From positions 27,289 through 91,288 of the forward strand of contig JAJZVX010000015.1 of NCBI GenBank assembly GCA_021846985.1: 64,000 nucleotides of DNA, in the 5' to 3' direction. The DNA comes from Acidobacteriota bacterium (GTDB lineage Bacteria; Acidobacteriota; Terriglobia; Terriglobales; Acidobacteriaceae). How positions within the stretch are numbered: the stretch's first letter is position 1; every line of letters begins with the position of its first letter. The notes below the pieces were generated by a model. That model did no database searches. It saw only the letters and a program-made list of their open reading frames with translations, and was not told the DNA's origin. Position numbers and translations under genes: made by a program. Shown one piece after another: positions 33,743 through 42,291 of this stretch.

Positions 33743-35050
33743 ATGCTCGCCTGGCTTGAACGCTATTTCGAATTCGCCCGCCTGGGCACCAACTGGCGCA
33801 CGGAGATCCTGGCCGGGATCACAACCTTCCTGACCATGGCTTACATTGTGCTGGTAAATCCTTCGATCCTGGCGGCGGCGGGCGTGCCGCTGGCGGCGGC
33901 CACGGCGGCCACTTGTTTGGCGGCCGCCTTCGGCTCCATCCTGATGGGCATCATCGCGCGCTACCCCATCGCACTGGCTCCGGGCATGGGCCTGAACGCC
34001 TATTTTACCTACACCGTCTGCCTGAAGATGCACATCCCGTGGCAAACGGCGCTGGGCGCGGTGTTTCTCTCCGGCGTCATTTTTCTGGTCATCACCGCGG
34101 CTGGCATCCGCCAGATGATTTTGCACGCCATCCCGCATGAGTTGTACGCGGCCGTAGCCGGCGGCATCGGGTTGTTTATTGCGCTCATCGGCTTCCGCAA
34201 CGCGGGACTGGTGGTGGGCGATCCTTCCACGCTGGTGAGCCTGGGCAACATCCGCAATCCCGCCACGGCGCTGGCCCTGGCCGGGCTCATCCTGATGGTG
34301 GCGCTGGAGGTGAAGCGGGTCCGCGGCGCCATCCTCATCGGCGTGCTGACCGTGACCGGAACAGCCTGGCTGCTGGGGTTGGTGCATCCGGCTCCGGCCG
34401 AGGGCGGGCTGGCCAGTCTCTCCGCCACCATGCTCCAACTCGACGTGCGCGGCGCGTTGGGCAAGGGATTGCTGGAGATTGTCTTTGTCTTCTTCTTCGT
34501 GGACCTGTTCGACAATCTGGGCACGCTGGTGGCCGTGACCAAGCGGGCCGGGTTGATCGAGGCAGACCACTCGATTCCGCGGCTCAGCCGGATCCTCTTT
34601 GCCGACGCGGTGGGCACGGTCTTCGGCGCGCTGGTGGGCACTTCGACCGTGACCAGCTACGTGGAGTCCACAGCGGGCGTGGCCGCCGGTGGACGATCGG
34701 GCGTAGCGGCCATCGTCTCTGGACTTCTTTTTCTGGCGGCCATCGGCGCGGCGCCGTTTGTGGGTGTGGTGCCGCCGGCGGCCACCGCGCCGGCCCTCAT
34801 CCTCGTCGGCTCGCTCATGCTGGCTACTATTGCCGAAATTCGCTGGAATGACCCGCTGGTGGCCGTGCCAGCGTTTCTGACTCTGGTCATGATTCCCTTC
34901 ACCTACTCCATCGCCAACGGCATGGGCTTTGGCATGATCGCCTGGGCGGCGCTGCACCTGGTCGCGGGTAAAGTCCGGCGGCAGGAATGGCTGCTCTACG
35001 TCATGGCGGCACTCTTTCTCTTCCGGTTTCTTTATCTGGCGGCGGGATGA
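33743..35050 (+). CDS. NCS2 family purine permease (AzgA/PbuG type)
   Basis: A 435-residue membrane transporter for hypoxanthine, guanine or adenine. AzgA-type landmarks are TEILAGITTFLTMAYIVLVNPSIL, ALAPGMGLNAYFTYTV, GIGLFIALIGFRNAGLVV, FFFVDLFDNLGTLVAVTKRAG and GTSTVTSYVESTAGVAAGGRSGVAAI. Around 12 spans plus re-entrant helices are expected. No purine riboswitch is evident in the upstream 188 bases. Confidence 0.92.
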   Translation: MLAWLERYFEFARLGTNWRTEILAGITTFLTMAYIVLVNPSILAAAGVPLAAATAATCLAAAFGSILMGIIARYPIALAPGMGLNAYFTYTVCLKMHIPWQTALGAVFLSGVIFLVITAAGIRQMILHAIPHELYAAVAGGIGLFIALIGFRNAGLVVGDPSTLVSLGNIRNPATALALAGLILMVALEVKRVRGAILIGVLTVTGTAWLLGLVHPAPAEGGLASLSATMLQLDVRGALGKGLLEIVFVFFFVDLFDNLGTLVAVTKRAGLIEADHSIPRLSRILFADAVGTVFGALVGTSTVTSYVESTAGVAAGGRSGVAAIVSGLLFLAAIGAAPFVGVVPPAATAPALILVGSLMLATIAEIRWNDPLVAVPAFLTLVMIPFTYSIANGMGFGMIAWAALHLVAGKVRRQEWLLYVMAALFLFRFLYLAAG

Positions 35051-35181
35051 GAACAGGTTCCCCGATACAGGACCGTTGCCGGGTTGAATCCCCCTGTGCC
35101 GCACCCGCTGAAAAGTCGTAAACTCTAGCCATTCAACCCTGTAGTATGGGTGTGAGAGATGCGCCTGCGCCGGAGAAGCGG

Positions 35182-35964
35182 ATGAGGACGACCTGGAAAC
35201 CGTGGATGGGAAAAGTAGGGCGCCTGGCGCCACCCCATCTGGTCATAGCTTCGGTAGTTTCGCTGGCACTGGCGCTGGGAATAGCGGGCTGCGAAAACGT
35301 GGCCGGCTATTCGCAGCCCAGCCTGGTGCGGGTAATCGATGCCTCCTACATCGCTCCGGCAGTGAACTTCTGGGTGGAAGGTGTGCTGCTCGGCGCCAAC
35401 CTGGGCGAGGGCACCATCTCCAACTACGGCACCGTACCGGCGGCCAACAGCGCTTCCGTGGCGGTCACGGCTGCCACCGCGACCAGCCCCACCTCGGGCA
35501 ACGCCCTGGTCACTTCGAACGTGACCCTGAAAGCCGGCATGCAGCACTCCATCTTCCTCACCGACAACGGGGCCGCGCCCACCAGCTACACCGTGACCGT
35601 GCTTGAAGACAACATCTCCTCCGCCGTCGGCCACTCCACTTTCCGCTTCCTCAATCAGGCGCCAAGAACCGGAGCGGTGGATGTCTACATGGTTCCGGCC
35701 GGCACCACGCTCGCCAATACCATCCCCGTGGCCACCGCGCTGCCGGTGGGTTCCACAGCCGAAACCACCTTCACCTCGCAGTCGGTCATCATGGTGATTA
35801 CGCCCACCGGCCTGGTGACGCCGAAATATACCTCGACAGCCCTGGGACTGACCGGCGGCGAGGTTTATACGGTGGTGATTATCGACAGCCAGCTCACCAG
35901 TAACCCGCCGGTCAATGTCGTGCTGGTTTGCGACAATACGGACAACACCAAGTGCACGCTCTAA
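35182..35964 (+). CDS. DUF4397 lipoprotein
   Basis: A 260-residue exported protein. The N-terminus has a signal with a lipobox (LALALGIAGC), so it is probably lipid-anchored. Two beta-sandwich DUF4397 units follow: SLVRVIDASYIAPAVNFWVEGVLL... and STFRFLNQAPRTGAVDVYMVPAG..., a family of surface proteins of unknown role. The ATG at 35182 has GGAG 6 bases upstream; an in-frame start 12 codons earlier would put charged residues before the signal and is less likely. Confidence 0.85.
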   Translation: MRTTWKPWMGKVGRLAPPHLVIASVVSLALALGIAGCENVAGYSQPSLVRVIDASYIAPAVNFWVEGVLLGANLGEGTISNYGTVPAANSASVAVTAATATSPTSGNALVTSNVTLKAGMQHSIFLTDNGAAPTSYTVTVLEDNISSAVGHSTFRFLNQAPRTGAVDVYMVPAGTTLANTIPVATALPVGSTAETTFTSQSVIMVITPTGLVTPKYTSTALGLTGGEVYTVVIIDSQLTSNPPVNVVLVCDNTDNTKCTL

Positions 35965-36019
35965 TGCCGATCTTCTCCGCCGTTGCAACCCGAATGAGAA
36001 ACCACGCGAATGCAGTTCC

Positions 36020-36727
36020 ATGCGCGGCTGCAAGGGGAACCCGAAGGCGCATCTGATTCCGGCCGTGGAAACACTCGAATCCTCCACTCTCGAGCTGTGG
36101 CACATGCTGCAAAATGCAGCCATCCTCACCGTGGTGCTGGCTTTCATCGGCTACCTGGTGACTTACCTGAGCGCGCGCGTAGTAGCCCGGCGGCGCGACT
36201 TGCTCGAGTTGGTGAACCAGCGCCTCAACGAGTTTTACGGACCGCTCTACGTGGCCTCCCGCGCCGGCAACATCGCCTACCGGTCGCTGCTGAAAAAGCA
36301 GGGCAAGACCCAGAGCTTCCCCATCCTCGACAGCGAGATGAAGGAATGGGTGCTGTGGATGACCACCATCTTCATGCCCCTCAACGACATTCGCGAGAAG
36401 ATCATCATTGAGAAGGCGCACCTGATTGTCGAAGAAAAGATGCCGCAGTGCCTGCTGGACTTTGTTACCCACGTCGTGGGCTACAAGGCCGTGCTGGCCA
36501 AGTGGACCGAAGGCGATTACACCGAACGCCGCTCTACCATCGGCTGGCCGCCGGAGTTCGACTTGTACGTCGAGCGTTCTTACGCCGCGCTCAAGGCGGA
36601 GCAGACGCGCCTGCTGCACAGCACCCTCTGGGCCCTCTTCGACCTGTTGCTGCATCTGCACCGCGACGGCAAAAGAAGGCGCGGGCAGCGGACCCACCGA
36701 ACCGCCGTCCCGGAAGGCAAAGAATAA
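36020..36727 (+). CDS. Single-span membrane protein of unknown function
   Basis: About 235 residues. A hydrophobic segment (LQNAAILTVVLAFIGYLVTYL, about residues 30-50) is followed by a basic stretch and a mostly helical soluble domain with NQRLNEFYGPLYVASRAG and MKEWVLWMTTIFMPLNDIREKIIIEKAHLI. The C-terminus is very basic. The start is uncertain: no Shine-Dalgarno stands before ATG 36020, and a GTG at 36065 is also in frame. I do not recognise the family. A terminator-like hairpin follows the stop. Confidence 0.7.
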   Translation: MRGCKGNPKAHLIPAVETLESSTLELWHMLQNAAILTVVLAFIGYLVTYLSARVVARRRDLLELVNQRLNEFYGPLYVASRAGNIAYRSLLKKQGKTQSFPILDSEMKEWVLWMTTIFMPLNDIREKIIIEKAHLIVEEKMPQCLLDFVTHVVGYKAVLAKWTEGDYTERRSTIGWPPEFDLYVERSYAALKAEQTRLLHSTLWALFDLLLHLHRDGKRRRGQRTHRTAVPEGKE

Positions 36728-36777
36728 AAGGCCAGCCGCCACCGGCTCGAAACCTGCGGCTGAAGGATGGCCCTTTT
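36726..36777 (+). terminator. Candidate terminator after the 36020-36727 gene
   Basis: An inner perfect stem CAGCCGC (36733-36739) / GCGGCTG (36756-36762) is extended by AAAAGGC pairing with GCCCTTTT, ending in four T residues at 36774-36777. The outer pairing has mismatches, so strength is uncertain. Confidence 0.5.
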
Positions 36778-36789
36778 GCTTCTATCCTT

Positions 36790-36827
36790 GGCTGGTTAAT
36801 GCGTTTTCGGCTGGTTAATGCGTTTTC
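36790..36827. repeat. Perfect 19-base tandem repeat
   Basis: GGCTGGTTAATGCGTTTTC occurs twice head to tail. It is in the gap between the converging 36020 gene and ahcY and is AT-richer than its surroundings. Cause unknown; slippage duplication is the simplest reading. Confidence 0.85.
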
Positions 36828-36848
36828 GATTCTGCTCCTTACGGAATA

Positions 36849-36895
36849 CATCGCCGGGTGGCTTCTTCCTCAGGAAGGAGACACCCGGCACGATG
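36849..36895. repeat. Long interrupted inverted repeat downstream of ahcY
   Basis: CATC-GCCGGGTG (36849-36860) pairs with CACCCGGC (36882-36889) and GATG (36892-36895), and an inner CTTCC-TCA-GGAAG hairpin fills the loop. It lies 32 bases past the ahcY stop. It may act as a terminator or mRNA end stabiliser; no T-run follows. Confidence 0.55.
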
Positions 36896-36926
36896 CCAGA
36901 GAGGCAAAAAGTGAGTCGAAAACACT

Positions 36927-38357
36927 CTAGTAGCGGTAGTTTTCCGCCTTGAACGGCCCCTCCACCGGTACGCCGATGTAGTTGGCTTGACGCTTGCTCA
37001 GCGTTGTAAGCTTCACGCCGATCTTTTCCAGGTGCAGCCGCGCTACCTCTTCGTCCAGCTTCTTGGGCAATACGTAAACGCCCACCTTGTAGCTGTCGCG
37101 CTTGGTCCACAGGTCGATCTGCGCCAGGGTCTGGTTGGCGAAGCTGTTGGACATCACGAAGCTCGGGTGGCCGGTTGCGCAGCCCAGATTCACCAGGCGG
37201 CCTTCGGCCAGAACGAAGATTCCATGTCCGTCCGGGAAGGTGTAGAAGTCCACCTGCGGTTTGATATTGAGCTTCGTCACGCCCTTCTCCGCATTCAGGC
37301 GGTCCATCTGGATCTCGTTGTCGAAGTGCCCGATGTTGCAGACAATGGCCTGGTCTTTCATCTGCTTCATGTGCTCGAGAGTCACAATGTCCACGTTGCC
37401 GGTGCAGGTTACGTAGATGTCACCGCGCCCCAGTGTGTCTTCGATCGTTGTCACCTCAAAGCCTTCCATGGCCGCCTGCAGCGCGTTGATGGGATCGATC
37501 TCCGTCACCACCACGCGCGCGCCCATGCCGCGCAGAGAATGTGCGCAGCCCTTGCCCACGTCACCGTAGCCGCAAACCACGGCCACCTTGCCGGCTACCA
37601 TCACATCGGTCGCGCGCTTGATGCCGTCGGCCAGCGACTCGCGGCAGCCGTAAAGGTTGTCGAACTTCGACTTGGTCACCGAGTCGTTCACATTGATCGC
37701 CGGAACCAGCAGCTTGCCCTGCTCCATCATCTTGTAGAGCCGGTGTACGCCCGTCGTCGTCTCCTCGGAGACGCCGCGCCATTCCTTCACGACCTTGTGC
37801 CAGTGCTGCGCATCTTCGCCATGCACCTTCTTGAGCAGCGCCTTGATCACGCTCTCCTCGTGGCTCTCCGAGGGGCTGTCAACCCACTTGTCGCCCTCTT
37901 CCAGCTCGTAGCCTTTGTGAATGAGCAGGGTGGCGTCGCCGCCGTCGTCCACCACCAGCTGCGGGCCTTTGCCGCCGTTATGGCTCATGGCCTGGTAGGT
38001 GCACCACCAGTAGTCTTCCAGCGTCTCGCCTTTCCAGGCGAAGACCGGCACGCCCGCGGCGGCAATGGCTGCGGCCGCGTGGTCCTGCGTGGAGAAGATA
38101 TTGCAGCTTGCCCAGCGCACCTCGGCGCCCAGGCTCACCAGCGTCTCAATCAGCACCGCGGTCTGGATGGTCATGTGCAGCGAGCCGGTAATGCGCACGC
38201 CGGCCAGCGGCTTCTGCGCCGCGTACTTGTTGCGAATGGCCATCAGGCCGGGCATCTCGTGCTCGGCAATGGCGATCTCTTTGCGGCCCCAGTCGGCCAG
38301 CGACATGTCGGCTACCTTGTAGGCCAGTTCTGTGGTTTCAAGGGGGGTGGATGCCAT
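36927..38357 (-). CDS. ahcY: Adenosylhomocysteinase
   Basis: A 476-residue NAD-dependent enzyme that hydrolyses S-adenosylhomocysteine to adenosine and homocysteine. Family stretches are [55 protein letters not shown], the NAD site [16 protein letters not shown] and the C-terminal [10 protein letters not shown]. The ATG at 38357 has AAAGGAG 6 bases upstream. It diverges from an ArsR-methyltransferase fusion, which fits a regulator that senses methylation by-products. Confidence 0.97.
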   Translation of the reverse strand: MASTPLETTELAYKVADMSLADWGRKEIAIAEHEMPGLMAIRNKYAAQKPLAGVRITGSLHMTIQTAVLIETLVSLGAEVRWASCNIFSTQDHAAAAIAAAGVPVFAWKGETLEDYWWCTYQAMSHNGGKGPQLVVDDGGDATLLIHKGYELEEGDKWVDSPSESHEESVIKALLKKVHGEDAQHWHKVVKEWRGVSEETTTGVHRLYKMMEQGKLLVPAINVNDSVTKSKFDNLYGCRESLADGIKRATDVMVAGKVAVVCGYGDVGKGCAHSLRGMGARVVVTEIDPINALQAAMEGFEVTTIEDTLGRGDIYVTCTGNVDIVTLEHMKQMKDQAIVCNIGHFDNEIQMDRLNAEKGVTKLNIKPQVDFYTFPDGHGIFVLAEGRLVNLGCATGHPSFVMSNSFANQTLAQIDLWTKRDSYKVGVYVLPKKLDEEVARLHLEKIGVKLTTLSKRQANYIGVPVEGPFKAENYRY

Positions 38358-38379
38358 GCTGCTCTCCTTTAATCGACTT

Positions 38380-38403
38380 ATCGTGATATATTGATGTGTA
38401 TCA
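38380..38403. promoter_or_regulatory. Candidate operator between ahcY and the ArsR-methyltransferase gene
   Basis: The 57-base divergent space holds two overlapping AT-rich inverted repeats: ATCnnnATATnnnGAT (38380-38395) and TGATA-N10-TATCA (38384-38403). ArsR-family proteins bind such AT-rich dyads. It is the only AT-rich dyad here and is placed to control both genes. Confidence 0.45.
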
Positions 38404-38414
38404 GAATCCACACG

Positions 38415-39413
38415 ATGCCGTCAATTGTTCATACTCTCCGCGCCGTCGCCGATCCCAACCGGCTCCGCATCCTTCTGCTTCTCGAAAGCGAGGAGCTTTC
38501 CGTAGCCGAGCTGCAGGAGATTCTGGCCATGGGGCAAAGCACCATCTCCACGCATCTGGCGTCACTGCGCCAAGCCGGACTGGTCGAGGACCGCCGCGCC
38601 GGCAAAAGCAGCCTTTACCGCCTCACGCCTGCGGTGGACGCGCCGTTGGAGGAGATTCTCGGCAGGGCGCGCACGGAACTGGCCGAGGCCGCATCCGACC
38701 AAGAGGCCATGCGGCATATCCTCGAAAAACGCCAGGACAAAATGCGGGCCTTCTTTGACAGTGTGGCCGGACGGCTGGGACGTGACTACGTACCCGGTAA
38801 AAGCTGGAAGGGCCTGGCCGAGGCGCTACTGCGGTTGTTGCCGCCCATGATCATTGCTGACCTGGGCGCGGGCGAAGGCGTCTTCTCGCTGCTGCTGGCC
38901 CAGAGTGCGCGCCGCGTGATCGCCGTTGATTCTTCCGCCAAAATGATCGAGGTCGGGCGCGAACAAGCGCAGCGCCACGGCGTGGAGAACGTCGAGTTCC
39001 GGCTGGGCGATATGGAAGCCATCCCCATCGGCGGCGCCGAGGTGGACCTGGTCTTCTTTTCGCAGTCGCTGCACCACGCGCTGCACCCTGAACGCGCGCT
39101 CGAAGAGGCACGGCGCATTTTGCGGCCCGGCGGACGCGTGGTGATTCTCGATCTCGCCCGTCACCGCTTTGAGCAGGCCCGCGCGCTTTACGCCGACGAG
39201 TGGCTGGGCTTTGGCGAAGCGGAACTGGAAGCCATGCTGACCCGGGCCGGATTCACGGAAGTGCGAACCTCGGTGGTCGATCGCGAGCCGGACCCGCCCC
39301 ACTTCCAGACGCTGCTGGCCGTGGGAAACAAGAAGGAACTCTGTCCATGCCGCAGCGACATGAGCTCCCTCAACAGAACCCATCCTACCCATGCGGATGT
39401 TTTCCGGCTATGA
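38415..39413 (+). CDS. ArsR-type regulator fused to SAM-dependent methyltransferase
   Basis: A 332-residue fusion. Residues 1-85 form a winged helix: [59 protein letters not shown] with ordinary ArsR recognition helix but no cysteine metal site. Residues about 150-250 form a class I methyltransferase with [23 protein letters not shown] and [26 protein letters not shown]. Such fusions are known next to methionine-cycle genes and may sense SAM or SAH. ATG 38415 is used; a TTG/ATG pair at 38391-38396 is in frame. Neither has a Shine-Dalgarno. Confidence 0.88.
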   Translation: MPSIVHTLRAVADPNRLRILLLLESEELSVAELQEILAMGQSTISTHLASLRQAGLVEDRRAGKSSLYRLTPAVDAPLEEILGRARTELAEAASDQEAMRHILEKRQDKMRAFFDSVAGRLGRDYVPGKSWKGLAEALLRLLPPMIIADLGAGEGVFSLLLAQSARRVIAVDSSAKMIEVGREQAQRHGVENVEFRLGDMEAIPIGGAEVDLVFFSQSLHHALHPERALEEARRILRPGGRVVILDLARHRFEQARALYADEWLGFGEAELEAMLTRAGFTEVRTSVVDREPDPPHFQTLLAVGNKKELCPCRSDMSSLNRTHPTHADVFRL

Positions 39414-39447
39414 TGGCTCGCGGCTGAGCGGACTTGTTCACGGTCTC

Positions 39448-39780
39448 TCAGGGCAAATAGTAGTACGCAACCCCTAGCGCCAGCAGCAGTAGCGGCCAGT
39501 ACGCGATGGAAATGCCGAACAGGACGTCCCGGTGTGGCTTCGACGGCTCCCGGGATGCTGTGGGCTTTGCCCTGTCCAGCGTTTCGTCGCCTTCGTTTGA
39601 GCGTACAAAGATCTGCACCATGAGAGCCGCTGTCCAAAACCCGGCCAGTTTGGGCCAGCCATGCTGCTCAAAGTAGCTGGGATCGCGATAGTGCAGGTAG
39701 GTAAGCAGATCGGCCATCAGCAGGCACCCCGCCGTGATCGCGCCTACCACCCACCCTCGTCCCTGGTATGAGATCACCAT
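39448..39780 (-). CDS. Small membrane protein of unknown function
   Basis: About 110 residues with three hydrophobic segments: VVGAITAGCLLMADLLTYLHY, GFWTAALMVQIFV and FGISIAYWPLLLLALGVAYYYLP at the very end. The polar middle holds SNEGDETLDRAKPTASREPSKPH. The motif YFEQHGWPKLAGFW recurs in small uncharacterised membrane proteins of many bacteria. The ATG at 39780 has GGGGTGG just upstream and is preferred over the one 4 codons earlier. Confidence 0.65.
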   Translation of the reverse strand: MVISYQGRGWVVGAITAGCLLMADLLTYLHYRDPSYFEQHGWPKLAGFWTAALMVQIFVRSNEGDETLDRAKPTASREPSKPHRDVLFGISIAYWPLLLLALGVAYYYLP

Positions 39781-40001
39781 GGTCCACCCCATTCAAGCAC
39801 ATCAGAACTATGGATTGTGCAGTCGCAATGCGGAAGGAGGCCGTCGCGGAGGTTGTCCGCTGACCTCGGCGTGTATTTAGCAGACGCCAACTTCCCGGGA
39901 CGATAACGAATACTATACTGTAAAGCGGCTGACCAAGAAACTGGCTCGATCAAGACGTTCATCTCCCTCTGGAGCACTACCGGTAGAAGGAGACCGAAGA
40001 C

Positions 40002-40763
40002 ATGATGACTGGAGTTTACGGTAAATCATTTTATGAGTCCCAGGGGCCCGGCTCCCTGAGCTCAGCTCGCGCAATCCTGAAAACTCTGAATGACACACTT
40101 TCTCCAAAAAGCGTGGTTGATGTCGGTTGTGGTATTGGCACATGGCTCAAGGCGTGGTTCGAACTTGGCGTGGATGACGTTTTTGGCATAGACGGAGACT
40201 ATGTTTCGCGAGATCAACTCCTGATCCCTATAGATCGGTTCATGCCGATGGACCTGAGCGCCCCAACAAAGTTTTCGCGGCGGTTTGATCTGGTGGAATC
40301 GCTGGAAGTTGCCGAGCACTTGCCCCATGCCAGCGCCGAAGATTTTGTATCTTTCCTTTGCTCGCTTGGTTCCGTTGTCCTTTTCAGCGCCGCTGTTCCC
40401 GGCCAAGGAGGAACGAATCACATCAACGAGCAATGGCCCGAATATTGGGTGGGCATCTTTCAAAGACAAGGATTCGTGCTGATAGACACGCTGCGGGATT
40501 GCATTTGGAATAACCCGGATATCGAATACTGGTATTGCCAGAACGTGGTGCTTTTTGTACGGGCGGAGTGCACGGCCATACTGGAACAATTGAAGAACAT
40601 CGCATCGAACACTGAGCCGCGATGCCTGTCAAGAGTTCACCCCCGGATGTGGCTTGCGGCTCTTGCCGCAAAGGAGCAGGCTCCAGGTCTGAGAGCGCTC
40701 TTGAAAATGTTTCCCAAGAGCCTTGCGGCTGCTGTTCGAAGACGGCTTCAGTGGACGGCTTGA
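40002..40763 (+). CDS. SAM-dependent methyltransferase
   Basis: A 253-residue class I methyltransferase. Motif I is VVDVGCGIGTWLKAWFELG, followed by VFGIDGDYV and FDLVESLEVAEHLP, the usual order for small-molecule or sugar methyltransferases. GQGGTNHINEQWPEYWVGIFQRQGF is typical of a subgroup found in glycan loci. GGAGACC lies 7 bases upstream of the two adjacent ATGs. Base composition is clearly more AT-rich than the flanking genes, which suggests recent transfer. Substrate unknown; no glycan genes are adjacent. Confidence 0.82.
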   Translation: MMTGVYGKSFYESQGPGSLSSARAILKTLNDTLSPKSVVDVGCGIGTWLKAWFELGVDDVFGIDGDYVSRDQLLIPIDRFMPMDLSAPTKFSRRFDLVESLEVAEHLPHASAEDFVSFLCSLGSVVLFSAAVPGQGGTNHINEQWPEYWVGIFQRQGFVLIDTLRDCIWNNPDIEYWYCQNVVLFVRAECTAILEQLKNIASNTEPRCLSRVHPRMWLAALAAKEQAPGLRALLKMFPKSLAAAVRRRLQWTA

Positions 40764-40945
40764 GCCAGGCTTCGTCTTCCCGCTCGCTCCGTTCCAGGAC
40801 CCGCAGGCCGGCCCAGGTGGCCCAAGCTGGTCGGCCCCTGGGCGGCGGCCCGGGTGGCGTAGATCTTTGTGCGCATGGGCAATGACGAGGAAACGTCGGG
40901 TACGGCCAAGGGCGCATCTGGACACAAGCCGCCCACGCACTGCGG

Positions 40946-42016
40946 TCAGTCTCTCTCCGCCTCCAGCAGCTTCCGTTTCCGCTCCACGCCCCAGCGATAG
41001 CCGGTGAGCGCGCCCGCGGCCCCCACCACGCGATGGCAGGGAACCACCAGGGCCACGCGGTTGGCGGCGCAGGCGCGTGCCACGGCGCGCGTGGCACGGG
41101 GCTGGCCCAGGGCGCGGGCCAATTCGCTGTAGCTGCGCGTCTGGCCGCGCGGAATCTGCCGGAGCGCCTCCCACACGCGAAGCTGAAAGGCCGTGCCGCG
41201 CAAATCCAGCTCCCCTGGAAGCCCGGCGCCCTCGCGCACGGCGGCCAGGGCGGCGTCCACGTAGCGCGCGAGCGAGGCATCGCGGTGCAGCGCGGCCAGC
41301 GGAAACTCGGCCCTCAGGCTGGCCTCGGCCTGGCGTGCGCTCGCGGCCAGCGAAAGCCAGCACAAGCCGCGAGCGGTCTCCCCTACGATCACCCAGCCGA
41401 AAGGGGAAGAGGCGCAGGCCCAGCCAATGCGCTCGCCCTCGCCGCCGCGCGCAAAGCGGGCCGGCGTCATGCCCAGCGGCGCGCCCTCGTAAGCGCGCGA
41501 CGAGCTGCCGTATCCGGCGCTGTAGATCGCATTGGTCACAGAACCTCCTAGTTTCAATGCGCGGCGTAAAGTGCCGGCGCGGAGAGCGCGTTGATAGCCG
41601 AGCGGACTTACGCTCATGGCGTGCTTGAAGAGCCGCTGCACAGTAAATGGGCTCAGGCCGGTCAGCCGGGCCAGTTCGGCCAGGCGCACAGGGCGGTCGA
41701 AGTGCGCCTCAAGATAGGCGCGAACCCGGTCCACACAAACCCGGTCCGCAGGACCGCCCCACGCAGTGGCCGGGCGGCAGCGCTGGCAGGGCCGGAAACC
41801 CGCGGCCTGCGCTTCGCTGGCGGTGCGGAAAAAGCGCACGTTGGCGCGCAGCGGACGACGGCTCGCGCAGCCAGGGCGGCAAAAGACGCCCGTTGTGGTC
41901 ACGGCGTAAAAGAACGCGCCGCCGGCGTCGCGGGCCACCACTTGCCGCCAGGCGGCGTCGGGGTCGAGGGGAACAGGCGTCTGTTCAAGTTTCCGCGCGG
42001 CGCTCATTGGAACCAT
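40946..42016 (-). CDS. ada: Ada: methylphosphotriester/O6-methylguanine DNA repair regulator
   Basis: About 356 residues with the full three-part Ada layout. The N-terminal zinc and methyl-acceptor cysteines are in FCRPGCASRRPLRANVRFF and FRPCQRC. An AraC-type domain follows (AELARLTGLSPFTVQRLFKHAMSVSPLGYQRALR), then the O6-alkylguanine transferase with GTAFQLRVWEALRQIPRGQTRSYSELA and the acceptor PCHRVVG. It repairs alkylated bases and activates alkylation-response genes. Start is uncertain between ATG 42016 and 42007; neither has a well-placed Shine-Dalgarno. Confidence 0.92.
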   Translation of the reverse strand: MVPMSAARKLEQTPVPLDPDAAWRQVVARDAGGAFFYAVTTTGVFCRPGCASRRPLRANVRFFRTASEAQAAGFRPCQRCRPATAWGGPADRVCVDRVRAYLEAHFDRPVRLAELARLTGLSPFTVQRLFKHAMSVSPLGYQRALRAGTLRRALKLGGSVTNAIYSAGYGSSSRAYEGAPLGMTPARFARGGEGERIGWACASSPFGWVIVGETARGLCWLSLAASARQAEASLRAEFPLAALHRDASLARYVDAALAAVREGAGLPGELDLRGTAFQLRVWEALRQIPRGQTRSYSELARALGQPRATRAVARACAANRVALVVPCHRVVGAAGALTGYRWGVERKRKLLEAERD

Positions 42017-42228
42017 GGTCGCGCAGCGCGGTCCCTCCGCGCTATCCGGTTCTTGCGCGCAATTCAGATTCACTGGCAGAACTTGCTCAGCGGGATCAAT
42101 CACTGATTGCCGGGGCGGGATCAGATCGTCAGTTTTCAACGAGCGCGTCGGCCTGTTGGAGCAAGTCAAAAACGCATTCATGACCGTTGAGATTCGTATT
42201 GTCCGAAGATTGGCCTAAAGAGAGAGAC

Positions 42229-42291
42229 ATGGCAAGAATCGAGGAACATCCGGTGAGCACTGTCCCTGAATTTTTGATACTGCGCAGTTAA
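42229..42291 (+). CDS. Very short open frame with ribosome-binding site, possible truncated gene start
   Basis: AGAGAGAGAC precedes an ATG that encodes MARIEEHPVSTVPEF and a few more residues before TAA. It looks like the first codons of a longer gene cut by the more AT-rich segment holding the DnaQ-like gene. The stop region overlaps the end of that gene on the other strand. Weak evidence; listed because of its position at a composition boundary. Confidence 0.2.
   Translation: MARIEEHPVSTVPEFLILRS

Noticed and set aside
38358..38414. SAH riboswitch upstream of ahcY
   Set aside because: The leader is too short and AT-rich to hold the known fold; an operator is more likely.
40764..40945. Short minus-strand frame starting MRTKIYATRAAAQG between ada and the methyltransferase
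   Set aside because: No ribosome-binding site, no family likeness, and it runs into the methyltransferase gene.
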